Shown: positions 51,219-58,763 of the stretch, one piece after another
How positions within the stretch are numbered: the stretch's first letter is position 1
Layout of the letters: the number at the start of each line of letters is the position of its first letter
Assembly (NCBI GenBank): GCA_036824505.1
Contig: DAITAA010000004.1
Coordinates: forward strand, 85,227-149,226
DNA length: 64,000 nt
Reading direction: 5' to 3'
Origin: SCUD01 sp036824505
GTDB taxonomy: Bacteria > Pseudomonadota > Gammaproteobacteria > Steroidobacterales > Steroidobacteraceae
Made by a program: the position numbers and the translations under genes
The notes under the pieces: model-generated
What the model was told of the DNA's origin: nothing
What the model saw: the letters and a program-made list of their open reading frames with translations, nothing else
Database searches by the model: none

Positions 51219-52408
51219 CGGGTGCCGACGACCAACTCTTCTGCCGGAGCCCGGAGATTGTAGTCTGATGCCATCGCATGGCCGTAGGCACCGGTGTTGG
51301 CGATCAGGAGGATATCGCCTTCGGCTGACCGTGGCAGCATTCGGTCATGACCCAGCACGTCACCGCTCTCGCAGATCGGACCGACCACCGTGTAAGGCAC
51401 CTCGGAACGCTCGTCCAGACGGGTCAGATTGACGATCTCGTGATACGAGTCGTAGAGCATCGGCCGAAGCAGCGAATTCATCCCTGTTGCCACGCCGAGG
51501 TACTGCACCGCGCCCTTGCCCTTTAACTGGGTGACGCGCGCAAGCAATACACCTGCGGCGGCAACCAGGAAACGGCCCGGCTCCAGCCATAACTCGAAGG
51601 CCGGATGGGTTGTGCGAAACTGCCAAAGCTCAGCGTCGAACGCCGCGAGATCCAGTGGCTGATGGCCTGGCCGTTCCGGCACGCCAAGCCCGCCGCCGAG
51701 GTTCAGCGCGCCGACCCCGGGAAACCCGGCCGCGGCACTGGCCAGAACGCGTGCAGATTCGATCCAGCTGCTGATCGCGAAATTGCCGCTGCCGGCATGA
51801 GCATGGAGTCCCGTGACCGCTACCTTGCACTGGTCCGTCGTCTCGCGTAATTCTGCGAGCTCAAACAGCGGCACGCCGAATTTCGAGTGCACGCCGGCCG
51901 TACGGACCTTCTGGTGATGACCATGACCGTGCCCGGTGTCGACCCGCACGAATATTTCGCGACCGCGGAGCATGTCGCCCCAGTTGCGCATCACATAAAG
52001 ATTGTCCACCGTGATGCGCAATCCCTGGTCGAGTGCCCATTGATATTCGCCACGCGGCGCAAAATTCGGCGTGTACAGCAACCGTTCGCGCGAAGATTCC
52101 GGCACGGTTTGGAGCACGCGCTCGACTTCGCCACGCGACACGCATTCGAATGACAGGCCCTGCCCGGCAATCGTCTCGAGAATTGCGGGATGCGGGTTCG
52201 CCTTCACCGCGTAGAACACGCGCGACAGTGAGCGCATGCCGGCCAGCAGCCGTGCCTGCGCGGCGATCGTTGCGAGGTCGTAGACGTAGGCGCATGGCCG
52301 GTCGCCCAGCACCTCGATCAGCGCGTCACGCCGGTTGCGCCACCAGCTGCCACGATCTGGCTCGGTGCGTGCCGGCTCGTCGGGATGCTCCCGCGTCTGG
52401 CCCGTCAC
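51215..52408 (-). CDS. lysA: Diaminopimelate decarboxylase
   Basis: 397 residues of the fold III PLP decarboxylase family. It makes lysine from meso-diaminopimelate. PLP Lys in VFYAVKANPHPAILE (about 65-79), HAHAGSGN (usually HxHIGS), the GGG loop NLGGGLGVPE, EPGRFLVAAAG, the catalytic Cys in ICESGDVLGHDRML, and the Tyr in NTGAYGHAMASDYNLR. The stretch RVDTGHGHGHHQKVRT and the early C-terminal end resemble the decarboxylase half of the fused aspartate kinase-decarboxylase of Xanthomonas. GTG start with a weak ribosome site. Confidence 0.88.
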   Translation of the reverse strand: MTGQTREHPDEPARTEPDRGSWWRNRRDALIEVLGDRPCAYVYDLATIAAQARLLAGMRSLSRVFYAVKANPHPAILETIAGQGLSFECVSRGEVERVLQTVPESSRERLLYTPNFAPRGEYQWALDQGLRITVDNLYVMRNWGDMLRGREIFVRVDTGHGHGHHQKVRTAGVHSKFGVPLFELAELRETTDQCKVAVTGLHAHAGSGNFAISSWIESARVLASAAAGFPGVGALNLGGGLGVPERPGHQPLDLAAFDAELWQFRTTHPAFELWLEPGRFLVAAAGVLLARVTQLKGKGAVQYLGVATGMNSLLRPMLYDSYHEIVNLTRLDERSEVPYTVVGPICESGDVLGHDRMLPRSAEGDILLIANTGAYGHAMASDYNLRAPAEELVVGTR

Positions 52409-52427
52409 GGGGGCGAGGGAGTAGTCG

Positions 52428-52649
52428 TCAGAATTCGTCCGGATCGTACTCGGACAGTTCGCGCTTCAAGCGCCGCTCGGCCAGCACGTCTTCCACCTTG
52501 CTCCAGGCGGATTGCTGAACCGGCCGGCGCGGTCCCTTGGGGCGGCGCTCAACGACAATCAATTTGTCGAGGTCGCCGTCTTGATCGCTGCTGGCCTCCC
52601 CGAGAAACTCGTCCTCGAGGTCAAAGGACTCATCATTGCGCTCTTTCAT
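52428..52649 (-). CDS. Small acidic/basic protein, possibly PA3496-like
   Basis: 73 residues. An acidic first half (DESFDLEDEFLGEASSDQDG) is followed by a basic helix ending WSKVEDVLAERRLKRELSEY. From memory the last part (an ExxLExRRLxxxL pattern) resembles the PA3496 family linked to envelope integrity in Pseudomonas, but this is weak. A good promoter lies upstream (TTGATA-16-TATATT). No membrane segment. It precedes lysA by 19 bases on the same strand. Confidence 0.6.
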   Translation of the reverse strand: MKERNDESFDLEDEFLGEASSDQDGDLDKLIVVERRPKGPRRPVQQSAWSKVEDVLAERRLKRELSEYDPDEF

Positions 52650-52712
52650 TCGGATGAATTCCTAGCGAAATCAATGACATCCATCAGAAACCCGACAAGC
52701 TACGGGCTGCGC

Positions 52713-52740
52713 AATATATACGAAAAGTTGGAGTTATCAA
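52713..52740 (-). promoter_or_regulatory. Promoter upstream of the 73-residue gene
   Basis: Minus strand TTGATA (52740-52735), 16-base spacer, TATATT (52718-52713), among the best sigma70-like matches in the window. The predicted start near 52706 gives a leader of about 57 bases. Confidence 0.6.
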
Positions 52741-52792
52741 CTGCCCTGCTTAAATCGCGGCCTGATCGGCCGGGGCAGCGCAAAAAGGAGAC

Positions 52793-53020
52793 TCAGCCGT
52801 TCGCCTCGCAGGCTTCGAGGCATTCGCCGTATTTGTCGTCGCAGACCTGCATCTTGTCCGGGTCGCCGTCGGTCGCATTCATGCACTTGTCCGATTCCGC
52901 GTCGCAGCGCTCGATGCATTTCTCGTCGGTCTGTGGCCGTGCATCTTCGGCAATAGCAGGGCTGGCGAGCAGCAAGCCTGCAATCAGTGCACTGAGCCAA
53001 CCGGTGCTTCGGACATTCAT
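52793..53020 (-). CDS. Secreted six-cysteine small protein, predicted disulfide hairpin
   Basis: 75 residues. A clear signal peptide (MNVRSTGWLSALIAGLLLAS, cleavage near PAIAED) leaves a mature acidic domain of about 50. Its six Cys form a mirror pattern: CIERC, six residues, C, a 13-residue stretch, then C, six residues, CLEAC (C-x3-C-x6-C ... C-x6-C-x3-C). This spacing fits two amphipathic helices tied by disulfides. ATG 53020 has GGGAG nine bases upstream and a good promoter; a codon at 53077 would remove the signal's position. Function unknown. Confidence 0.7.
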   Translation of the reverse strand: MNVRSTGWLSALIAGLLLASPAIAEDARPQTDEKCIERCDAESDKCMNATDGDPDKMQVCDDKYGECLEACEANG

Positions 53021-53048
53021 CGACCATCGCTCCCGTGGTCCATCACTG

Positions 53049-53077
53049 TATATAGGCCATGGCGCGCCATCACGCAA
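53049..53077 (-). promoter_or_regulatory. Promoter for the six-cysteine protein
   Basis: Minus strand TTGCGT (53077-53072), 17-base spacer, TATATA (53054-53049). The spacer includes the palindrome ATGGCGCGCCAT (53059-53070), which could be an operator. The predicted start lies about 20-25 bases before the ATG. Confidence 0.55.
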
Positions 53078-53138
53078 TTACCCATGGCGCCAGGATGCTC
53101 CTGCGGCCCTGAATGCCACCTGAACGGGGATTCCGTTC

Positions 53139-54197
53139 CTATGCCTTTGTCTCGGCAAGCGCCTCCTGGAGCAGCACGTGAGCCATGGGTCCCAGCGCGC
53201 CGAAACGCTGGTCCAATGTCTGTCGGTGAAAGTAACGGTAGTAAATCTGCTGAATGATCACTGCCAGCCGGAACAGTCCGAATACCCGGTAGAAGCGAAA
53301 GTCGTCGACGCGCAGCAGGCTCGCCTCAGAGTATCGGCCGAGTACCTCCGCGCGGCTCAGCGAGCCCGGCAAGTGGGTCGGCAGCATGCGCGTCGCGAGC
53401 ATCTCGGGGCGATCGACTGCTTCGACCCAGTAGGCCATCGAGCAGCCGAGGTCCATCAAGGGGTCGCCGATGGTCGCCATTTCCCAGTCAAGCACGCCTA
53501 TCAGGCGTTCAGGCTGCCCGACATCGAACACGACGTTATCGAGCTTGTAGTCATTGTGGATCAGCGCCGTCCGGCCGGAGTCCGGCGGAACGTTGGCTGT
53601 CAACCAGTCAACAACTGCATCGGCCCGCGGCGCATCGGCGGTTTGCGCCTGCGCGTAACGTTGCGACCAGCCGCGCAGCTGCCGCGCCGCATAGCCTTCT
53701 GGCCGCCCGAGATCAGCGAGCCCCAACGCCCGGTAATCCAGACCATGCAGCCTGGCGAGCAAGTCGATTAGCGCGCCGTGCTGTGCGCGCACCCGCGCCG
53801 GCGTCGCCACCAGTCCCACAGGATAGTCGCGGCGCAGGATGATCCCCCGGATTCGCTCGACGACATAGAAAGGAGCGCCGATCACGGATTCGTCTCCGCA
53901 GAAATGCAGCGGCTTCGGGCTTTCGACGAATCCCGCGTGCAGACCCGACAGCACGCGGAACTCGCGGTTCATGTCGTGACCGGATTTCGGCCGAGTTCCA
54001 ATCGGCGGGCGGCGAAGAACGAGTTCAAGGTCGCCTGAACAGATGAGATAACTGAGATTCGAGAATCCCGATGGAAACTGCCACAGGCGCAGCGGCAGCT
54101 CGAGACCCTGAATGTGGCCGGTCAGGTACTCACCAAGCCGTGCAACATCAAGAGCCTCGCCGGCGCGCACGGGTGCCGCATCGTCAATCAGACTCAT
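53139..54197 (-). CDS. APH-family phosphotransferase (ACAD11/LvaA-like kinase)
   Basis: 352 residues of aminoglycoside-phosphotransferase/choline-kinase fold. FPSGFSNLSYLICSGDLELV and LVLRRPPIG form the nucleotide lobe. The catalytic loop is ALIHNDYKLDNVVFD (about 211-225) and the metal-binding Asp is in IGVLDWEMATIGDPLMDLG. This subgroup is fused to, or adjacent to, acyl-CoA dehydrogenases and phosphorylates 4-hydroxyacyl-CoA in levulinate-type catabolism. Here its ATG overlaps the acyl-CoA dehydrogenase stop (ATGA), matching that pairing. Substrate is inferred from context. Confidence 0.85.
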   Translation of the reverse strand: MSLIDDAAPVRAGEALDVARLGEYLTGHIQGLELPLRLWQFPSGFSNLSYLICSGDLELVLRRPPIGTRPKSGHDMNREFRVLSGLHAGFVESPKPLHFCGDESVIGAPFYVVERIRGIILRRDYPVGLVATPARVRAQHGALIDLLARLHGLDYRALGLADLGRPEGYAARQLRGWSQRYAQAQTADAPRADAVVDWLTANVPPDSGRTALIHNDYKLDNVVFDVGQPERLIGVLDWEMATIGDPLMDLGCSMAYWVEAVDRPEMLATRMLPTHLPGSLSRAEVLGRYSEASLLRVDDFRFYRVFGLFRLAVIIQQIYYRYFHRQTLDQRFGALGPMAHVLLQEALAETKA

Positions 54198-55390
54198 CCG
54201 CCATGGTCTCGCAGCATATGCCTTGCGACCGAAATCTTGTGCACTTCGTCCGGCCCGTCATAGATGCGCGCGGCACGCTCCTCGCGATAAAACCACGCGA
54301 GCAGCGTGTAATCGGTCATGCCAAGCCCGCCATGCACCTGCAATGAGCGATCCACGACCCGCTGCAGGACATCGGCGACATGGAACTTGATCATGCTGAT
54401 GTCATCACGAGCCGCCTTGGCGCCAGCCTGAGCGATGCGCCAGGCCGCGTGCAGCACCAGGAGGCGCGCTGCGCGGATGTCCGCGGCGCTTTCAGCGATC
54501 CAGGCACGCACGATGTCGCTGTCGCCCAGCCGCCGGCCACCGGGATCGATGACGCGGGTCGCCGCACGTTCGATCATCATGGAATGTGCGCGTTCGCAGA
54601 TGCCGAGCCAGCGCATGCAGTGATGGATGCGCCCGGGTCCGAGGCGCGATTGGGCGAGGCGGAAGCCGGCTCCGCGCGGGCCGAGCAGCTGGTCGGCCGG
54701 AACCCGGCAGTTCTCGAATTCGATCTCGCCGTGTGAAAAGAGGCCGGCGCCGGAACTTCCCATGACGGGCGTATTGCGCAGGAAGCGATAGCCCGCGCTG
54801 TCGGTCGGCACCAGGAACATGCTCGCCTGTTCATGCGGCGGGCGGTCAGGGTCTGTCACCGCCATGACGATGCAGACGTTCGCGCCGTCGGCGCCGGTCG
54901 TGAACCACTTGCAACCGTTCAGCACCCAGGTATCGCCTTCCAGTGTCGCGAGCGTCTCGAGCATCAGCGGATTGGCGCCGCTGTTGCTCCTTTCGGTCAT
55001 GCCGAAGCAGCTCCGTATCTCACCCGCGACCAGGGGTACGAGCCAGCGCTTCTTCTGCGCTGCCGTCCCGAATTCGTGCAACAACTCGACATTGCCGGCA
55101 TCCGGGGCGTTGCAACCGAACACGTAGTGCGCCAGCGGGCAGCGCCCGAGCGCCTCCGAGATCAACCCATGCGTAATGAGGTCCAGACCGAGCCCGCCAT
55201 GCTCGTGCGGATAGGTCGGTCCCCATAGACCAAGCTTCTTGACCTCCACCCGTTTCGCGCCCAGCACTGGCAGCAGCGGACCGAGGCCGGATTGCAGGAA
55301 AGCCGTTTCAAGCGGGATCAATTCCCGGTCCACGTATTCGCGAACCCGGTTGACGATGTTCTGCTTCGTCGGCTCGAGCTGGAAATCCAT
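54194..55390 (-). CDS. Acyl-CoA dehydrogenase (ACAD10/11- or LvaC-like)
   Basis: 398 residues. FAD/substrate motifs: LGLWGPTYPHEHGGLGLDLI, SCFGMTERSNSGANPLMLE (about 152-170), GCKWFTTGADGANVCIVMA and QVHGGLGMTDYTLLAWFYR. It ends RIYDGPDEVHKISVARHML, where the last motif lacks the usual EGT catalytic Glu and has DGPDE, as in ACAD10/11-type enzymes. Likely acts on 4-phospho-acyl-CoA made by the kinase encoded next. ATG 55390; a longer upstream frame has no family similarity. Electrons would go to EtfBA. Confidence 0.88.
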   Translation of the reverse strand: MDFQLEPTKQNIVNRVREYVDRELIPLETAFLQSGLGPLLPVLGAKRVEVKKLGLWGPTYPHEHGGLGLDLITHGLISEALGRCPLAHYVFGCNAPDAGNVELLHEFGTAAQKKRWLVPLVAGEIRSCFGMTERSNSGANPLMLETLATLEGDTWVLNGCKWFTTGADGANVCIVMAVTDPDRPPHEQASMFLVPTDSAGYRFLRNTPVMGSSGAGLFSHGEIEFENCRVPADQLLGPRGAGFRLAQSRLGPGRIHHCMRWLGICERAHSMMIERAATRVIDPGGRRLGDSDIVRAWIAESAADIRAARLLVLHAAWRIAQAGAKAARDDISMIKFHVADVLQRVVDRSLQVHGGLGMTDYTLLAWFYREERAARIYDGPDEVHKISVARHMLRDHGG

Positions 55391-55410
55391 GAACGGGATC
55401 CCCCCCCGGA

Positions 55411-56088
55411 TCAGCGATGCGTGATCAGCTGCATGAACGCCGGTTGCTCCAGATGACTCACCGTGTTCAATGATTCGATCGTGAGCGCCTCGCCGTCGAA
55501 CAGCAAGCTGCTGACACCGGAGTTGAAGAATGTCAGCTTCAGGCGCAGCAGGTCCCAGTCGGCCAGGCCGAGAGCCGATTGCATGGCCGCGGCCAGCGAT
55601 CCGGCGGAACCAAAGAGGACCACCTGTCGACCGCGGCCTGTTTCGCGCAGCAGCGCAGCGAGTGCCGCCGCGCACCGATCGCGAAAAACCGGATAGGGCT
55701 CGACGCCGCGCAACTCGCCTGCTGCCCAGGCTTTCAGCGCGTCTGACAGCAGACGGTGAAATGCGCGCCGATCCACGCCGGTATCGGGCTGGCTGCCTCG
55801 GCCCTGATGCGCTGCCAGCAGCGACAGGTAGTCGTATTCCTCAATGCCCGGCAGTGTTCGCACGGGAATAAGGCTACTGCCCTCCTCGGCCGCGGCCTGC
55901 ACGAAAGCCTCGGCCGACTCGCGCTGACGCCTCAGTGTGCCGGAATAGACCAGTTCCACGCGGCGCCCGATCGAACGCCAATGCCTCGCGAGCTGCCGGC
56001 ATTGCTCCGTTCCGGTCTCCGTCAGCCTGTCGTAGTCGTCGGAACCAAAGGCCGCCTGACCGTGGCGCACCAGGTAGACGCGGCTCAT
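55411..56088 (-). CDS. Histidine-phosphatase-family protein lacking the second catalytic His
   Basis: 225 residues of the phosphoglycerate mutase-like fold. The N-terminal RHG motif VYLVRHGQAAFGSDDYDRL and Arg in VYSGTLRRQRESAEAF are intact. The segment that normally carries the second His (V-x-x-S-H-G-G) reads VVLFGSAGSLAAAMQSALGL. The phosphohistidine can form in principle, but the acid/base network is altered, so activity may be weak or different. It sits between the SDR and ACAD genes, directly adjacent to the SDR stop. Confidence 0.8.
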   Translation of the reverse strand: MSRVYLVRHGQAAFGSDDYDRLTETGTEQCRQLARHWRSIGRRVELVYSGTLRRQRESAEAFVQAAAEEGSSLIPVRTLPGIEEYDYLSLLAAHQGRGSQPDTGVDRRAFHRLLSDALKAWAAGELRGVEPYPVFRDRCAAALAALLRETGRGRQVVLFGSAGSLAAAMQSALGLADWDLLRLKLTFFNSGVSSLLFDGEALTIESLNTVSHLEQPAFMQLITHR

Positions 56089-56853
56089 TCAGGCCAGCCA
56101 GCCGCCATCCACCGTCAGGCAGCTGCCCGTCGTGAACGAGGCGGCATCGGAGACCAGGTACAACGCGGCACCTGCAATCTCTTCCGGTCGGGCGATCCGC
56201 CCGAGCGGTGTCAGCCTTTCCGCGATCGAGCGCCGCTTCGAGTCACTGTGAACTGCCGCCGAGAACTTGGTCTCGACGAGTCCCGGCGCCAGCGCATTGA
56301 CGCGCACACCCTGGGGGCCCCATTCCCTGGCGAGTCCCTGGGTCATGTTGACGATCGCCGCCTTGGTCATCGAGTAGACAACCTGCCCATCCATGGGCCG
56401 GAACGCATTCACGGACGCGACATTGACGATCGCGCCCTTGCCCTGGGCAATCATGCGCCGGCCGGCTTCGATGGACGCGCAGAAGAAGCCACGGATATTG
56501 ACATCAACCGTCTTCTGGAAGGCACCGATCTCCATGGATGTCGCGGGCCCGAAATAGGGATTGGTCGCCGCGTTGTTGATCAGGATATCAATTCGCCCGT
56601 GGCGCGCATCGAGCTCGCGAAACGCGGCCGCAATCTGCCCGACCTCACCGATGTGGCAGGCGAGCGCGGATGCCTGGCCGCCGGCCGCGCGAATTTCGCC
56701 GGCAACGGCCTCGCAACCCTCCAGCTTGCGGCTGCTCGCGACGACCACCGCACCGTGCCGGGCCAGCATCATGGCGATCGCGCGGCCGATGCCGCGACTG
56801 GCACCGGTGACGAGTGCAACACGCCCGCTCAAGTCGAAAGAATCGTCAGTCAA
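56089..56853 (-). CDS. SDR-family oxidoreductase
   Basis: 254 residues of classical SDR. Cofactor loop ALVTGASRGIGRAIAMML (about 13-30), NNAATNPYFG, catalytic Ser in IVNVASVNAFRPMDGQVVYS, Tyr-x-x-x-Lys in YSMTKAAIVNMTQGLAREWG, and VNALAPGLVETKF. It ends TTGSCLTVDGGWLA. It could be the LvaD-like keto-reductase for levulinyl-CoA, given the kinase and ACAD downstream, but the sequence does not prove the substrate. The start appears to be TTG 56853 with GGGAGA upstream. Confidence 0.85.
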   Translation of the reverse strand: MTDDSFDLSGRVALVTGASRGIGRAIAMMLARHGAVVVASSRKLEGCEAVAGEIRAAGGQASALACHIGEVGQIAAAFRELDARHGRIDILINNAATNPYFGPATSMEIGAFQKTVDVNIRGFFCASIEAGRRMIAQGKGAIVNVASVNAFRPMDGQVVYSMTKAAIVNMTQGLAREWGPQGVRVNALAPGLVETKFSAAVHSDSKRRSIAERLTPLGRIARPEEIAGAALYLVSDAASFTTGSCLTVDGGWLA

Positions 56854-56969
56854 GCTTCAGTCTCCCGGCTGCCCGTTTGGCGGCCAAATCCTAGCATTCC
56901 GGCGGGCTGCCAAAGGCGTCGCTCGCTACAATCGGCCCCTGCGCCAATGCGCCTGCGCCGGATTCCCAT
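56854..56969. promoter_or_regulatory. Divergent promoter region, SDR operon / acyl-CoA dehydrogenase
   Basis: 116 bases with outward-facing genes. On the plus strand TACAAT (56927-56932) is a good -10 for the long acyl-CoA dehydrogenase. On the minus strand TAGGAT (56893-56888) could serve the SDR operon. No strong -35 is visible on either side, so an activator or another regulator is likely. Confidence 0.45.
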
Positions 56970-58754
56970 ATGACCATACCGCGCCGCGATCTCGATTTTC
57001 AGGTCTTCGAAGTCCTGGACGCCGAAGGACTGTGCCAGCTGCCCCGTTACGCCGACCACGATCGCGCGGTCTTTGACGGCGTGATCGATAGCGCCTACCG
57101 GATCGCCGAGGAGCGATTCTCGCCCTTCGCCGCGGCCTGCGATGTCGAAGAGCCACGTGTTGTCGATGGCCGAGTCTGGATGATCCCGGAAACAAAGCGC
57201 GCGTATGACGCTTACAACGAAGCCTCGTTCACGGCTGCGAGCTTCGATAGCGAGGATGGCGGCATGCGGCTGCCACTCCTGATCATGAAAGCCACTTCCG
57301 CAGTGTTTGGCAGCGCCAATGTTGCATTTCTTTCCTATTCGACATTGACCGCGGGCGCCGCCAACCTGCTGATCAGCTTTGGCAGCCCCGAACAGCGCGA
57401 GCGACTTGCCCGCCCGATGCTGGCCGGCCGCTTTACCGGCACGATGTGTCTTTCCGAGCCGCACGCGGGTTCATCATTGACCGATATTCGCTGCCAGGCG
57501 GTGCGCCAGGACGACGGCAGCTACCTGCTGTCCGGCAACAAGATGTGGATTTCCGGCGGCGATCATGAACTCGCCGAAACCATTGTCCACCTCGTGCTCG
57601 CAAAGATACCGGGCGGACCCGATGGAGTGCGCGGCATCTCGCTGTTCGCCGTGCCGCGTGATCGTGTCAATGACGACGGCACCGTGGGGCCGAACAACGA
57701 CGTCCGCCTCGTCGGCATCAATCACAAAATGGGCTGGCGCGGTACCGTCAACTGCGTCCTGTCATTCGGGGAACAAGGCGGCTGCCGCGCAGATCTCGTT
57801 GGACTGCCGCATCGCGGCCTCGAGTACATGTTCCAGATGATGAATGCCGCAAGGATCGGCGTCGGCATGAATGCCGTCGCGCTCGGCTACGCCGGCTACC
57901 TGCACGCACTCGCCTATGCGCGCGAGCGCCCCCAGGGACGACCGGTCGGTGCCAGGGACCCGAAAGCGCCGCCGGTGTCAATCCTGCGCCACGGCGACGT
58001 GCGACGCATGCTGCTGGCCCAGAAATGCTGGGTCGAAGGTGGTCTTGCGCTCGTACTGTATTGCGCCCGGCTCAGCGACGAAGAGCGCTGCGCCACGGAT
58101 ACCGCCACGAGGGAGCGCCTGCACCTGTTGCTGGAGCTGCTGACGCCGATCGCAAAATCCTGGCCTTCGGAATTCTGCCTCGAGGCCAACAAGCTCGCGA
58201 TCCAGGTGCTGGGCGGCTATGGCTACACGCGCGACTATCCGGTCGAACGGCTGTATCGGGACAATCGCCTGAATCACATCCATGAAGGAACGCACGGGAT
58301 TCACGGCCTCGATCTGCTGGGGCGCAAGGTCGCATTGCAGGGTGGCGCGGCCATGCGCGAGCTTTCTTCCAGAATCAACGAGACGATTGCACTCGCGCGT
58401 GAGGAGCAGCAACTGGCCGACTACGCGGCCGCGCTTTCGACGGCGCTTTCGGATATCGGGAATACCACTCAAGTCCTGATCGGGGCCATGGCGAAGGACC
58501 CCGAGCGGGCCCTCGCCAACGCAACAATTTATCTCGATAGTCTCGGCCACGTGGTCGTCGCCTGGCGCTGGCTGGCCCAAGGTCTCGCCGCGGCGCGCAA
58601 AGGGACCGACATGGCCGATCGCGATTTCCGTGCGGGCAAGCTCTCTGCCTGCCGGTTCTTCTTCCGCTATGAGTTGCCGCGCATCACGCCGAAACTCGCC
58701 CTGCTTCGTTCGCTGGACGACACGGCCCTCACCATTCCCGATTCCGGATTCTAG
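56970..58754 (+). CDS. Long-type acyl-CoA dehydrogenase with extra C-terminal domain
   Basis: 594 residues, about 200 longer than simple ACADs and fitting the FadE-type family with a C-terminal ACAD-like domain. Motifs: TMCLSEPHAGSSLTDIRCQA (about 156-175), SGNKMWISGGDHELAETIVH, MGWRGTVNCVLSFGEQGGCR and the catalytic Glu in DNRLNHIHEGTHGIHGLDLL (about 431-450). It oxidises acyl-CoA to trans-2-enoyl-CoA; chain length unknown. The ATG lies in a divergent region. It stops 9 bases before the convergent alanine dehydrogenase. Confidence 0.9.
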   Translation: MTIPRRDLDFQVFEVLDAEGLCQLPRYADHDRAVFDGVIDSAYRIAEERFSPFAAACDVEEPRVVDGRVWMIPETKRAYDAYNEASFTAASFDSEDGGMRLPLLIMKATSAVFGSANVAFLSYSTLTAGAANLLISFGSPEQRERLARPMLAGRFTGTMCLSEPHAGSSLTDIRCQAVRQDDGSYLLSGNKMWISGGDHELAETIVHLVLAKIPGGPDGVRGISLFAVPRDRVNDDGTVGPNNDVRLVGINHKMGWRGTVNCVLSFGEQGGCRADLVGLPHRGLEYMFQMMNAARIGVGMNAVALGYAGYLHALAYARERPQGRPVGARDPKAPPVSILRHGDVRRMLLAQKCWVEGGLALVLYCARLSDEERCATDTATRERLHLLLELLTPIAKSWPSEFCLEANKLAIQVLGGYGYTRDYPVERLYRDNRLNHIHEGTHGIHGLDLLGRKVALQGGAAMRELSSRINETIALAREEQQLADYAAALSTALSDIGNTTQVLIGAMAKDPERALANATIYLDSLGHVVVAWRWLAQGLAAARKGTDMADRDFRAGKLSACRFFFRYELPRITPKLALLRSLDDTALTIPDSGF

Positions 58755-58763
58755 GTCGCAGCC

